Shown here: positions 7,970 to 16,237 of the stretch, in pieces
Position numbering within the stretch: the first letter of the stretch is position 1
How the letters are laid out: each line of letters starts with the position of its first letter
Program-made: the position numbers and the translations under genes
The notes under the pieces: generated by a model
Seen by the model: only the letters and a program-made list of their open reading frames with translations
Told to the model about the DNA's origin: nothing
Database searches by the model: none
From: Euryarchaeota archaeon TMED117
Lineage (GTDB): Archaea > Thermoplasmatota > Poseidoniia > Poseidoniales > Poseidoniaceae
DNA: 31,352 nt
Assembly (NCBI GenBank): GCA_002171315.2
Contig: NHFS02000072.1
Location: forward strand, 1 to 31,352
Reading direction: 5' to 3'

Positions 7970-9139
7970 TCATTCAATGTGACGGAGAGATTGTTCTCTT
8001 GCAATGTACTTTGGCCGATAAATCGGAACTCCCTTTCCATTGCGCATGACCACGCGTTCATCAAAGATTTGAGCACCGATTCCAATGACTCTCGCCCATC
8101 CAAAGAAGGTGGTGTAGTAACTTGGATTGGTCAATCCAACGTGGTGAAGTAATGCACCTGATGCAATGTCAACATTGGCGTTAGGATTGGAGATTTTAGG
8201 GTTCTCAGCTAATACTCTGGGCGCAACCTCTCGGAGTGTTCTGATAATCTTGAAGTTTTCATCATCAGGACATAGTTTCTCTCCGAGTGCAAATTGTACT
8301 GTCGCTCTTGGGTCTTCTGAACGAAGAACTGCGTGGCCGAAACCAAAGACTGGACGGCCTTCCTCAAGTTCTTTTCGAACAAAGTGCTCGACCTCTTCCG
8401 GAACAGATGTTCCAACGCGAAGTACAAATTCGAGACAGGATTGATTTGCTCGTCCATGGAGAGGGCCACTGAGAGCATTCATCGAACTCGCAATGGATGA
8501 ATAGAGTGTTGCGTGGCCACTTGCTACGGCTTTACCCACGAAGGTTGAGAGATTGCCACCACCATGATCCATGTGGAGAACAAGATACACCGAAATGATC
8601 TTTGCGAGTTTTTCTTGATCAACGTCCTCAAGTTGTAATGTGTTTGTAAATCGCTCAACCATACTAAGCGATGTATCATCGTCGGGAATATTGTCAACTC
8701 GACCTTCTCTGTGACGGAACATAAGGCCCATCAATCGAGGCATACGAGCCAATAAATTGAGTGCATCTTCCTTCCAATCATTCTTGCAATCCATCATTCC
8801 GAGTGAGTGGATTCCAATGGACAACCAATCCATTGGATGCCCATCTCGTGGAAGTGTTGAGAAAATCGGAGTTAAATCTCCAGGCATTTCAGCCCGCTGT
8901 GCGAGTTCTTTCTTGAATGCAGTAGATTGTTCTTCAGTAGGAAGTTGCTTGTTGTGCAAGAGATATACAATCACTTCTGGCTCCATTTCTGCAAGTTCAG
9001 CAATAGGATATCCACAGTAATGAACACCTTCACCGGGAGTGACGTATGAGGTACGGCATGTGCCGACAGGAACGCCACGCATGCCGATGTCGAGGTGCTT
9101 TTCAGTCAACTCAAGAAGATGCTTTGCCTCATCAGTCAC
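7970..9139 (-). CDS. gltA: Citrate synthase, mitochondrial-like type
   Basis: Citrate synthase condenses oxaloacetate and acetyl-CoA to citrate at the entry of the TCA cycle. In 389 residues the expected landmarks appear in order: MDHGGGNLSTF (about 190-200), GPLHGRANQ with catalytic His228, GFGHAVLRSEDPRA with His269, and NVDIASG with catalytic Asp324. The wording of these motifs (GHAVLR, PLHGxANQ, NVDxxSG) is closer to the mitochondrial enzyme than to the GFGHRVYK form common in bacteria and most archaea. The start is GTG 9139, preceded by GGTGAG at good spacing. A TATA box 36 nt upstream, just past the terminator of the upstream operon, gives it its own promoter. Citrate synthase rather than methylcitrate synthase is likely but not certain. 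Confidence 0.92.
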   Translation of the reverse strand: MTDEAKHLLELTEKHLDIGMRGVPVGTCRTSYVTPGEGVHYCGYPIAELAEMEPEVIVYLLHNKQLPTEEQSTAFKKELAQRAEMPGDLTPIFSTLPRDGHPMDWLSIGIHSLGMMDCKNDWKEDALNLLARMPRLMGLMFRHREGRVDNIPDDDTSLSMVERFTNTLQLEDVDQEKLAKIISVYLVLHMDHGGGNLSTFVGKAVASGHATLYSSIASSMNALSGPLHGRANQSCLEFVLRVGTSVPEEVEHFVRKELEEGRPVFGFGHAVLRSEDPRATVQFALGEKLCPDDENFKIIRTLREVAPRVLAENPKISNPNANVDIASGALLHHVGLTNPSYYTTFFGWARVIGIGAQIFDERVVMRNGKGVPIYRPKYIAREQSLRHIE

Positions 9140-9171
9140 TGTCTCACCGTATCATCCGAATCATGTCATCC

Positions 9172-9178
9172 GTATAAA
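9172..9178 (-). promoter_or_regulatory. TATA box of the citrate synthase gene
   Basis: The minus strand reads CCTTTATACGG here, about 36 nt before the GTG start. A transcript starting about 25 nt downstream would have a leader of about ten bases that still carries the GGTGAG ribosome binding site. Confidence 0.55.
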
Positions 9179-9189
9179 GGAAATTACTG

Positions 9190-9227
9190 AAAAACAACTA
9201 TTCGGTGTTGGTAATTACACCGAATAG
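9190..9227 (-). terminator. Hairpin plus T-run after the DUF835/DnaA-like/YkgJ operon
   Basis: A perfect 11-bp inverted repeat (CTATTCGGTGT at 9198-9208 and ACACCGAATAG at 9217-9227) with an 8-nt loop starts 3 bp past the stop codon of the YkgJ gene. Read on the minus strand it is followed by TTGTTTTTC. This has the form of an intrinsic terminator. In archaea the T-run alone can terminate, so the stem might also protect the RNA 3' end or act as a protein site for the citrate synthase promoter just beyond it. Confidence 0.6.
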
Positions 9228-9230
9228 CAC

Positions 9231-9683
9231 TTATGTCCAAATTCGAAATCCACGAGTAGATTGTCGATCGGCATGAACATGGAGTTTGATTTCTTCTCCA
9301 GAGATGACGATTGCATCTTCCGCTGTAAGTCCAGGACAGGACTCTTTGACTTCTTTCCATGAACGTTGACTTCGTAGATTTTCTGCCCACCACGGGAAGG
9401 CTTTACACTGCTGCGGGCGAGATTGATAGACATTGCATTGCTTCTGTTCATTCAGATAAATACACACACCATCTCCTTGACGTGAACGTAGCACGTAGCG
9501 ACCATCAAGCGTTTTTGTGCAATCTCGTTTTAGCCATGATTCGACATCCATTTTCGCATGTTCTGCGAGTCTTTCTGCATCTGTTGGGGCGAGATAAACG
9601 ATGCCTCCTGGTTGATCACAACACCGGCCACAATCTGGCTGACATTGGAAAGGGACTCCTTTTGCCCACCATGCGCCTCTCAT
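9231..9683 (-). CDS. YkgJ-family cysteine-cluster (zinc/iron-chelating) protein
   Basis: This 150-residue protein carries the CxxxCxxCC signature at residues 14-22 (Cys14, 18, 21, 22). A second group follows: CIYL, then CNVYQSRPQQCKAFPWW with the family's R-P-x-x-C-x-x-[FY]-P ending. This is the UPF0153/YkgJ family (PF03692), thought to bind zinc or an iron-sulfur centre; its function is not established. No membrane segment is seen. Its ATG overlaps the TGA of the DnaA-like gene (ATGA at 9680-9683), with GGTGAAGA upstream, so it is translationally coupled as the last gene of a three-gene operon ending in a hairpin. Confidence 0.85.
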   Translation of the reverse strand: MRGAWWAKGVPFQCQPDCGRCCDQPGGIVYLAPTDAERLAEHAKMDVESWLKRDCTKTLDGRYVLRSRQGDGVCIYLNEQKQCNVYQSRPQQCKAFPWWAENLRSQRSWKEVKESCPGLTAEDAIVISGEEIKLHVHADRQSTRGFRIWT

Positions 9684-11524
9684 TCTTCTTCACCAGTTAG
9701 GACTTCCTTAGGGCGAATTCGAGCCAAACGGACAATATTCTTCGCTTCTTCATCTTCCAAATCAAAGGCTTCCATTGCATCTTCGCTTACAAGACCTAAC
9801 TCATGTTCGATATATCGTAATTCATCAACGATGTCGATGAGTTCGTTTGCGTCAGCATTCGATGTTCGCTCAAGGAGAGCCTCCATTTGTGTTTCAAGAT
9901 TACGAAGACGTAAATCATCTCGAACCATTTGCTGTTCTCTTTCAGCAATGACTCGATCGATTTCAGTATCAATTCCAACCATTACATCGACAGCAGAATG
10001 GACATCACTCTCTTCCAATTGGCCAAGTTGATGTGTTAGATGTCTGTCTCTTGCATCTGTATCGAGTACACTTGGTGCTTCGGGAGTCAACTCATCCAAT
10101 GTCGTTTTGAGGTGTTGCTCAATCAAATCATTTGCTCTATGAATTTCATCAACTGTAACCATTTTTGGCTCCCAGTCGTCTTCTGGTAAATCGATGGCTG
10201 TCGAATGCAATTCAATGCCTCCAACTTCTTTATCGGAATAAATGACATCTGTTGCAGTTCGAACAATATCGGAAGCGAGGGTAATATTTGTGCCACCCTG
10301 TTCGAAGGAGTGTTCCTCTTGTCTTGGCTTATTGGCCAGAATTCGTAGTACATCTTCAGGTTGGTAAGCCACATCTCCTTTTTCATTGGCGTTTGCGAGT
10401 ATTGCTATCGATGAGTTGACACTTCTCCAGTCGTTACCTGTATGTTCCAAAAGGTGCATGATGTGAGCATCTTCAAGCAGTAAGCCTTGAAGAGAACTTT
10501 CACGCTTAACATGCAGAGCGAGACTGGCAGATGAAATTGGTGACAATTCCACGATGGATGACTTTTTCATGACATCCCAAAGTCTTGAAGAAGCCCATGA
10601 ATCGGGACCAGTTAATGATGTTGCGAGGACTTGAATACCCAGGTTGAGGCTGTGATCGACAAGATGTCCTAACGTTGTTGAAATATCTTCATTTTCAGAA
10701 ACCAGATGAAGATCATCAATGAGAAGTAATCCTGTATTTGCTAAAGCTTCGTGCCAATCCTTGGGTAGGGCACTTGCACTGATCAACTCAGTACCTCGAA
10801 TTATCCGAACCTCATTGTCATAATATCGCAGTACACTTTGTCCAGTAGCATGCAGCAGATGACTCTTCCCGGTTCCATTTGGCCCAATGATAAGTAAAGG
10901 ATTAATCTGATTTCCAAGTCGGTCAATGATGACTTCACATGCTTGAGTAGATGCTTTGTTTTCGCCATAGACTCGCCATTGTTTGAATGTCTTCTTTTCA
11001 CTGATTTGAAGCTGTAATGGCCACATTGATTGCGTAGGTGCAAGATTGCTATGATGGAGACGGTGATCTGGTTGTAGAGGGGCAATATCATCGTTCAAAG
11101 AATGAGATGAATATTGGCGTTGTTCATCGATGATTGATGCCCACAATGGTTTCCCATCAACAGAGAATCCAACACGTGTTCCAAGTGGTGTCTCGGGTTC
11201 GATACGAACTCTCTCTCTCATATTTTTCAATCGTAATGCGACGATTTCAGCATTCGATTGAGCATTGTTTTCCTTCCTTAGATTGAGTTTTGGAATGTAT
11301 TCTACATCTTCTCCAAGAGTTTCTTTTGAAATTGCATCAATGATTGGGCGTTCCGGGATTGGTTGGGTGGCCAGCAACGACCGATCCTTCTCAAGAGATG
11401 AAGGCTTGTCGAGAAGACGTCCTAAGTGAGAACGATTTTCAGATGCTGAATGATCTTTGTTAGGAAGATTTGCTTTAGCTTTTTGCAGAGCTACTTTGAG
11501 TCGGTTTGTACGTTCAATACTCAT
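9680..11524 (-). CDS. DnaA/Hda-like AAA+ ATPase without a recognisable DnaA DNA-binding domain
   Basis: The 614-residue protein has a central AAA+ module of the DnaA type (about 178-400). FKQWRVYGENKASTQA leads into NPLLIIGPNGTGKSHLLHA; Walker A is residues 214-221. Walker B is LLLIDDLHLV (266-275), then sensor-1-like VLATSLTGPDSW, an SSRLWDVMKK arginine-finger region, and sensor-2 Arg367 in DWRSVNSSI. The order and wording follow DnaA domain III. The N-terminal 175 residues are charged and not recognised. The C-terminal 200 are acidic and helical (about 530-590 probably coiled coil), and DnaA domain IV with its helix-turn-helix signature is not visible. Its ATG overlaps the stop of the DUF835 gene and follows GAGGAGGAG. 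It probably acts as an ATP-dependent switch or loader; its target is unknown. Archaeal replication normally uses Orc1/Cdc6. Confidence 0.8.
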   Translation of the reverse strand: MSIERTNRLKVALQKAKANLPNKDHSASENRSHLGRLLDKPSSLEKDRSLLATQPIPERPIIDAISKETLGEDVEYIPKLNLRKENNAQSNAEIVALRLKNMRERVRIEPETPLGTRVGFSVDGKPLWASIIDEQRQYSSHSLNDDIAPLQPDHRLHHSNLAPTQSMWPLQLQISEKKTFKQWRVYGENKASTQACEVIIDRLGNQINPLLIIGPNGTGKSHLLHATGQSVLRYYDNEVRIIRGTELISASALPKDWHEALANTGLLLIDDLHLVSENEDISTTLGHLVDHSLNLGIQVLATSLTGPDSWASSRLWDVMKKSSIVELSPISSASLALHVKRESSLQGLLLEDAHIMHLLEHTGNDWRSVNSSIAILANANEKGDVAYQPEDVLRILANKPRQEEHSFEQGGTNITLASDIVRTATDVIYSDKEVGGIELHSTAIDLPEDDWEPKMVTVDEIHRANDLIEQHLKTTLDELTPEAPSVLDTDARDRHLTHQLGQLEESDVHSAVDVMVGIDTEIDRVIAEREQQMVRDDLRLRNLETQMEALLERTSNADANELIDIVDELRYIEHELGLVSEDAMEAFDLEDEEAKNIVRLARIRPKEVLTGEEE

Positions 11525-13245
11525 ACAATCTCCTCCTCGTCTGGATCCTCAAAATCGGATTTATTCCAAAAATCCTTAATGGGTTCATGCTGTTGAACTG
11601 CCGAAGCATGTTCTCTTGCATGAGGGGATTTCTTTTTCTTGGATTCTCCTTCAACATGTGTTGAGGATTGTTTCATTGCAAGCGTCTTTGAGCCTTTTAT
11701 TGGTGGTAATTTAAGATGCTTTTTGGAAGCTGAACTGACGGCTGCTTTATTCAATCGTTCTGATGTTAGTGGTTTCTTTTGTTCGGGGAACCGTCCTTCC
11801 TTAACTCCTGATGCGGCTTTTGCAAGATGATCAAGGCCTAATGACTGGTTTGAATTTGATGTGAAGGAGCCTAAATCAACATCCTGTTTTGATGCGGCAT
11901 TCAGTTTTTCAACCCGCTTATGACTCTGTGGAGAGGGTTTGCTCTTTTTTCGACGAACGATGCGTTGTGCAGTACGTGGTTTCTTAGGTTCTGGAATCGT
12001 TTCATGCTGAATGTCTGGATTCTCATGTTCTTCTTCAGGGATTTCCTCTACTTCAGCTTCATCAGCCATTGGTGCGGTTTCCTCAACCTCTACAGTCACC
12101 TCTTCGATAACTGGAAGAGGAATTTGTTCGACGACTTGCTGAAGGGGTTCCGGCTCCTCAGTTCGAAGTCCAGCCAGACTTTCTCGAAGATGTTCTTCAA
12201 TCCAAGCAAGCTCTTCTTCATCAGGTGGTTGGCAGAAAGGATGATCGAGAAGTAATTCCTCATCCAGCAACCATGTGTTGATTTGAGATGTTTCAATTTT
12301 CTTAAGTTCTCGATTTAATCTTGAACGCTGAATCTGTGTAAATGCCTCAAGATTTGTTGTAAGGAGTAAGAGATTATCCGTATAACGGGTTTCATCCACA
12401 ATCCCGCGCACCATCTCTATGACTTGGTTTTCGCCATGAATGCCCGACAAATATTCGATTCCTTCGAGAACAAGTGCTGCTCGTAAATTGTCATGGAAAA
12501 ACGAGTTGATTTCCTTTCGAATAGATTCGAGAGAAGGTTCGAGGGTGCATTCATGTTGCTTTTCGGTTAACCATTTGCAATGTTGCAGTTCGATTTGGTG
12601 ATTTACTTTGAGTCGCTCTGGCGATTGCCTGCTGATGACTAAGAGTGGACGCCCATGCTTTCCAAGAGCCATGGCAAGATCGAATGTTGCTGTTGGTTCG
12701 ACAGCATCTTCCAAAAGTGCTTGTCCTCTCTTGAGAACTGGTCCTGTAAGATTTTGTATTCGTGCTTGTGTTTTATGACGAATAAATTCAGGGGTTTCAA
12801 CCGTTGGTTTTAGTTCTGGTAATTTTTCATCTCGATCGAGTCTTCGAGCAGGAGCGCGTACATTCGCCCACCATGCTTCATCTCGAATTTGTTCTTCCTT
12901 TGGATCGACAAGATTTGCTTCAGGATAGGCGACAGACGTAGCAAGAAATACTTCTTTTGACATTTCATGAAGACTCACAGTGGCATCTAAAGCAGAGGCA
13001 TCTGATTCGATCTCAAGCAATGCTTCAATACCAAACCGGGATGCATCCGCTTGGTGAAAGGCGCTTGCAAGAGTCCCATCAAAGATGAGTAAGTGTCCTG
13101 TTCTCACGCCAATTTCTGGAATATGGCGTTCAATTTGGATTGAACCATCTCTCTCAAGAGTTGCTAATTCTTGTGCGAGATGACGAAGCGTATTTGCTCC
13201 TCCTTTTCGACTTTCAAGAACATCTCCTGGTTTGAAATCGAACAT
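11521..13245 (-). CDS. DUF835-containing protein with long charged tail
   Basis: In the 574-residue reading, residues about 1-110 resemble the DUF4388/DUF2226-like pattern (ExxTGxLxIFDGxLAxAF...G.EALLE), a fold seen in regulatory proteins. Residues about 185-320 match DUF835: PLLVISRQSPERLK, CKWLTEKQ, LEPSLESIRKEI, then ALVLEGIEYLSGIHG and a LLLLTTNLEAF strand. DUF835 is an archaeal domain often attached to signalling modules; its biochemistry is not known. From about 340 on the chain is low complexity, first Glu/Pro-rich and acidic, then Lys/Ser-rich, and ends DPDEEEIV. The start ATG 13245 is chosen for GGGGTGA five bases upstream; GTG 13254 is possible. It is first in a three-gene coupled operon with a DnaA-like ATPase, suggesting the two act together. 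Confidence 0.75.
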   Translation of the reverse strand: MFDFKPGDVLESRKGGANTLRHLAQELATLERDGSIQIERHIPEIGVRTGHLLIFDGTLASAFHQADASRFGIEALLEIESDASALDATVSLHEMSKEVFLATSVAYPEANLVDPKEEQIRDEAWWANVRAPARRLDRDEKLPELKPTVETPEFIRHKTQARIQNLTGPVLKRGQALLEDAVEPTATFDLAMALGKHGRPLLVISRQSPERLKVNHQIELQHCKWLTEKQHECTLEPSLESIRKEINSFFHDNLRAALVLEGIEYLSGIHGENQVIEMVRGIVDETRYTDNLLLLTTNLEAFTQIQRSRLNRELKKIETSQINTWLLDEELLLDHPFCQPPDEEELAWIEEHLRESLAGLRTEEPEPLQQVVEQIPLPVIEEVTVEVEETAPMADEAEVEEIPEEEHENPDIQHETIPEPKKPRTAQRIVRRKKSKPSPQSHKRVEKLNAASKQDVDLGSFTSNSNQSLGLDHLAKAASGVKEGRFPEQKKPLTSERLNKAAVSSASKKHLKLPPIKGSKTLAMKQSSTHVEGESKKKKSPHAREHASAVQQHEPIKDFWNKSDFEDPDEEEIV

Positions 13246-13348
13246 TTTGCTCACCCCTCAAACCCTTAGATTTCCTTTCATCTTTTGAAGTGTGTGCCCT
13301 AATTGGCCAAAACCGAAGGATTTCAACAGAGAACGTCTTCGGCCAAAC

Positions 13349-13738
13349 ATGGAGGCATCACCACTCACAGAGGCAGAAGATGCTCTTCTGAAAGAAGGCA
13401 TTCAAGAGTTTGATTCAACCCGATATTGGCATGCTCATGAATCGTGGGAGGATTTATGGAATTCACTGAAGCGACGAGAAGCTCCCCGTTCTGAAATTTT
13501 AGGAATTCAGGGTTTGATTCAAACTGCAGCTCTTCTCTATAATCATCAGCGAGAAAAAAAGAGAGGCGTTTTGAACCAATGGGAAAAACTGGTCCCCAAA
13601 TTAAATGTCTGGAGACAACTCTGGGGCATCGATATTGTCGCTCACTTGATACAAATTCAGCGGTTTGTGGATGATGTAGGTCGGTGGAATGAAACCTATG
13701 AAGGAGTACGCATTCCGCTACTTGAACGAGGTGATTAA
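13349..13738 (+). CDS. DUF309 family protein
   Basis: This small soluble helical protein (129 residues from ATG 13349) shows the DUF309 (PF03745) signature: a Phe-Asp...Tyr-Trp-His-Ala-His-Glu-x-Trp-Glu-x-Leu-Trp stretch, then ILGIQGLIQTAALLYNH. The conserved HAHExWExxW suggests a metal or small-ligand site, but the family has no assigned function. An upstream in-frame GTG at 13292 would add 19 residues. No clear ribosome binding site favours either; ATG is chosen because the domain begins soon after it. The stop overlaps the ribosome binding site of the next gene, so the two are likely an operon. It is divergent from the DUF835 gene. Confidence 0.75.
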   Translation: MEASPLTEAEDALLKEGIQEFDSTRYWHAHESWEDLWNSLKRREAPRSEILGIQGLIQTAALLYNHQREKKRGVLNQWEKLVPKLNVWRQLWGIDIVAHLIQIQRFVDDVGRWNETYEGVRIPLLERGD

Positions 13739-13739
13739 A

Positions 13740-14381
13740 TTGAGCAAATTTACAGATGGGCTTGAGGATGGCTTCATTCGATTTTCAGAGACACCTCAGG
13801 CTTTACGAAAAGGAAGGACTATTCAAATTCAATCTGCAGTGATCATCCTCTCTATCCAACTGTGTTTTGTTCTCGTTCCTTACTGGCCAGTGCGAGGTTT
13901 CTTGTTCATCTTGTTTCTTCTTGCTCTAACGATAAGTTGGAGGCGATGGTCTGATTGGAGTAACACTCCGTTCGCAGTTAACCCCGCCCATCCTCTGATG
14001 GAGTTGTTGAGTGATAAAGAGGCCAAGGTATCTATTCGTCTTCACGATGGCCGCTGGGAATCAGCGGGCGAGTATAGGTATCGGTTAGTCGAGGATGATT
14101 TGTTGAAAGGCTTCAATCTTGTAGCACTTGACGATAACTATTCCATATTCGGCTATTTGACAGAACAACGAACACAGAATTATTCGTTACGACGAACAAT
14201 GGCTTTGCTCAATCAAGCACTTGCTCTGAGGGATGCTCACAACGGAGAGCATGATGACATTGAAGACGCTCGGAAAAGAGAATCGATCGATTCTGGTTTG
14301 CTTAAGAGAGATTGGCCAGATGAAGATGATACCAAGGACGCCTTAGGCCCAATCGCAAAAAAATTGAAGGGTCAAGAATAA
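13740..14381 (+). CDS. Unknown membrane protein with two transmembrane segments
   Basis: Not recognised. The start TTG 13740 is chosen because GAGGTGAT lies five bases upstream, at the very end of the DUF309 gene; an earlier in-frame ATG at 13689 would bury the start in that gene. The 213-residue product has a short cytoplasmic N-terminus, two adjacent hydrophobic segments (about residues 30-70, separated by a short PYWPVRG turn) and a hydrophilic C-terminal domain of about 135 residues. That domain contains RLHDGRWESAGEYRYRLVED, then an acidic/basic tail. The hairpin-membrane topology suggests a cytosolic domain tethered to the membrane. Confidence 0.6.
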   Translation: MSKFTDGLEDGFIRFSETPQALRKGRTIQIQSAVIILSIQLCFVLVPYWPVRGFLFILFLLALTISWRRWSDWSNTPFAVNPAHPLMELLSDKEAKVSIRLHDGRWESAGEYRYRLVEDDLLKGFNLVALDDNYSIFGYLTEQRTQNYSLRRTMALLNQALALRDAHNGEHDDIEDARKRESIDSGLLKRDWPDEDDTKDALGPIAKKLKGQE

Positions 14382-14410
14382 GCCTTTATCATGAATCATG
14401 AGAGGGTGCA

Positions 14411-15055
14411 TTGAAAACCTCTACTCTCTCCCAGAGAATTATGGATGTTCCTAGCAAGTGGTCTGACCACGTCTCTGAACTGAGTGCTCCTCAACAGGAA
14501 TTGTTGTTCGGAACTTCGTTATCCCGTCGTTTCTCACGCTTGCCATTATGGCTGTCTCATCCTGGAAATATTGGGGCGTTCTATGGACTCCTGATCAGCC
14601 TTGCACTTATTCTTCCATATACATTAAAATTTGACTCGTTTAATGAGGCATTATCGAATTGGATCTTTTTCTCTGCTTTGTTTATGGCAGCGTGTTTACT
14701 TCTCGGTTTTGCTTCATTGATATTGGTATCATTCACCAAGCGTATGCCGATAGCGCCTCCTCGGATTATTCTCTATCCGATGCCATTTATCGGTCTGGGA
14801 TTGCTCGGTCTTGATTTTGCAGATCTCCTTGAAATTTCAAGTTCGATATCGATGTTCATTCTTCTTCTTCCTGGCCCTGCTTACGTACATCTTTCTTGGG
14901 CCCCACGTTGGAGACTGTTGTGTATGCTCGATGAGGGAGTGAATCCATTTGAAGGTGTGAAGGCACTGGAAGAGGTTGAAGATAACAGCGCAGCCGAAAT
15001 GGCAGGAGATGACACGGAATTACTCGAAGTCGTCGATGCTTTTGAGTCTGAATAA
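14411..15055 (+). CDS. Unknown membrane protein with about four transmembrane segments
   Basis: Not recognised. The start is TTG 14411, preceded by GAGAGGGTG. The 214-residue product has a polar N-terminal 50 residues, roughly four hydrophobic segments between residues 55 and 165, and an acidic C-terminal tail ending EVVDAFESE. It follows the previous membrane protein by 29 nt on the same strand and may work with it. It converges on the Kbl-like gene, with stop codons adjacent. Confidence 0.6.
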   Translation: MKTSTLSQRIMDVPSKWSDHVSELSAPQQELLFGTSLSRRFSRLPLWLSHPGNIGAFYGLLISLALILPYTLKFDSFNEALSNWIFFSALFMAACLLLGFASLILVSFTKRMPIAPPRIILYPMPFIGLGLLGLDFADLLEISSSISMFILLLPGPAYVHLSWAPRWRLLCMLDEGVNPFEGVKALEEVEDNSAAEMAGDDTELLEVVDAFESE

Positions 15056-16237
15056 TCAGATGATTCCAACTTTTGGACCGATCAATTCGAGCAGTCTCAA
15101 CACCTCATCCAAATCATCTCTTGACAGACCTGCTGACATTTGTGTCCTGATTCTGGCTTTGTCACGAGCGACCATTGGGAACACAATTGCTCCTGCCATG
15201 ACACCTTCCTTTTGGAGTAAGTTTGTCATCTCTTTTGCAGTAGAGGATTCCCCACACATGATTGGAATAATTGGAGTCGTCGACATACCCGTATCAAAAC
15301 CAAGTGATTGGAGTTCATTTCTGAAGTAATCTGTATTCTCCCAAAGTTTAGCATGATGTTCGGGCTCATCCATGAGAACTTCGATTGCTGCTTTTTGAGC
15401 TGCTGCTACACCGGGTGGCTGTGATCCAGAAAGTAACCATGATCGGGAGTGATTTAATGCGTGGGTGCGAGTCATGTCAGTCCCAGCAAGAATTCCGCCT
15501 TGGACACCGAGCGCCTTTGAGAATGAACCTACTTCAAAGTCAACTTTACCTTGAAGATTAAAATGGTCGACAATGCCTCTTCCACCGTCACCTAGGACGC
15601 CTTCTCCATGACAATCATCCACCAGAACCATAGCTCCATATTCTTCTGCAAGTGAATTTATTTCGTCCAAAGGTGCATAGTCGCCATCCATAGAGAAAAC
15701 ACCATCTGTGATAATCAACTTTCGTTCAGCATCATCATGGGCTGAAAGCACTGCTTCTAGTTCACCCATGTCATTGTGAGCATAGACTCCACGTCGAGCT
15801 TTTGTAAGACGGACTCCATCGATGATTGAACCATGATTTAGAGCATCACTGATGATGACATCTTGTTGGCCTTGGACCAGTGTAGGAATGAGCCCGACGT
15901 TTGCTGTATACCCTGCTGAATAGATGAGGGCAGCTTCTACGCCTTTGAATTCTGCAACTTTCTTTTCGGCCTCAAGATGTAAATCCATCGTTCCTGCAAT
16001 AGCACGAACAGATCCACTTCCTGCACCATATTCTTGAGTTGCATTAACCATTGCTGAAACAACTTTTGGATGAGTTGTGAGATTGAGATAATTATTTGCA
16101 GATAACATAATCGTTGGTTTTCCTTCCATTGTGCACCTCGGCTGATTTGGTCCTTCAAGGGTCGGAGGTTCCCACAGCAGGGATTTTTCATTCAACTCAT
16201 CGAAGCGTTCTTTCATCCAAGTCATGTCACCGGGCAT
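15056..16237 (-). CDS. kbl: Glycine C-acetyltransferase (Kbl) / AONS-family PLP enzyme
   Basis: This is an alpha-oxoamine synthase of about 393 residues. Members join an amino acid to an acyl-CoA: Kbl makes or cleaves 2-amino-3-ketobutyrate in threonine breakdown, BioF makes 8-amino-7-oxononanoate. Visible landmarks are SANNYLNL (46-53), GSGSVRAIAGT (72-82), SDALNHGSIIDGVRLTKA, TDGVFSMDGD (177-186), LVDDCHGEGVLG with the cofactor-binding Asp, and GSFSKALG with PLP Lys241. ALNHxSIIDGxRL and TDGVFSMDG favour Kbl over BioF; Cys replaces the usual Ser or Ala in DDSH. No threonine dehydrogenase is adjacent. ATG 16237 is chosen for GGTGAG just upstream; ATG 16225 and GTG 16300 are alternatives. It is divergent from ribK. 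Confidence 0.83.
   Translation of the reverse strand: MPGDMTWMKERFDELNEKSLLWEPPTLEGPNQPRCTMEGKPTIMLSANNYLNLTTHPKVVSAMVNATQEYGAGSGSVRAIAGTMDLHLEAEKKVAEFKGVEAALIYSAGYTANVGLIPTLVQGQQDVIISDALNHGSIIDGVRLTKARRGVYAHNDMGELEAVLSAHDDAERKLIITDGVFSMDGDYAPLDEINSLAEEYGAMVLVDDCHGEGVLGDGGRGIVDHFNLQGKVDFEVGSFSKALGVQGGILAGTDMTRTHALNHSRSWLLSGSQPPGVAAAQKAAIEVLMDEPEHHAKLWENTDYFRNELQSLGFDTGMSTTPIIPIMCGESSTAKEMTNLLQKEGVMAGAIVFPMVARDKARIRTQMSAGLSRDDLDEVLRLLELIGPKVGII

Noticed and set aside
9359..10031. Plus-strand open frames opposite the YkgJ and DnaA-like genes
   Set aside because: Ser/Arg-rich translations typical of antisense shadows; the minus-strand proteins carry clear motifs.
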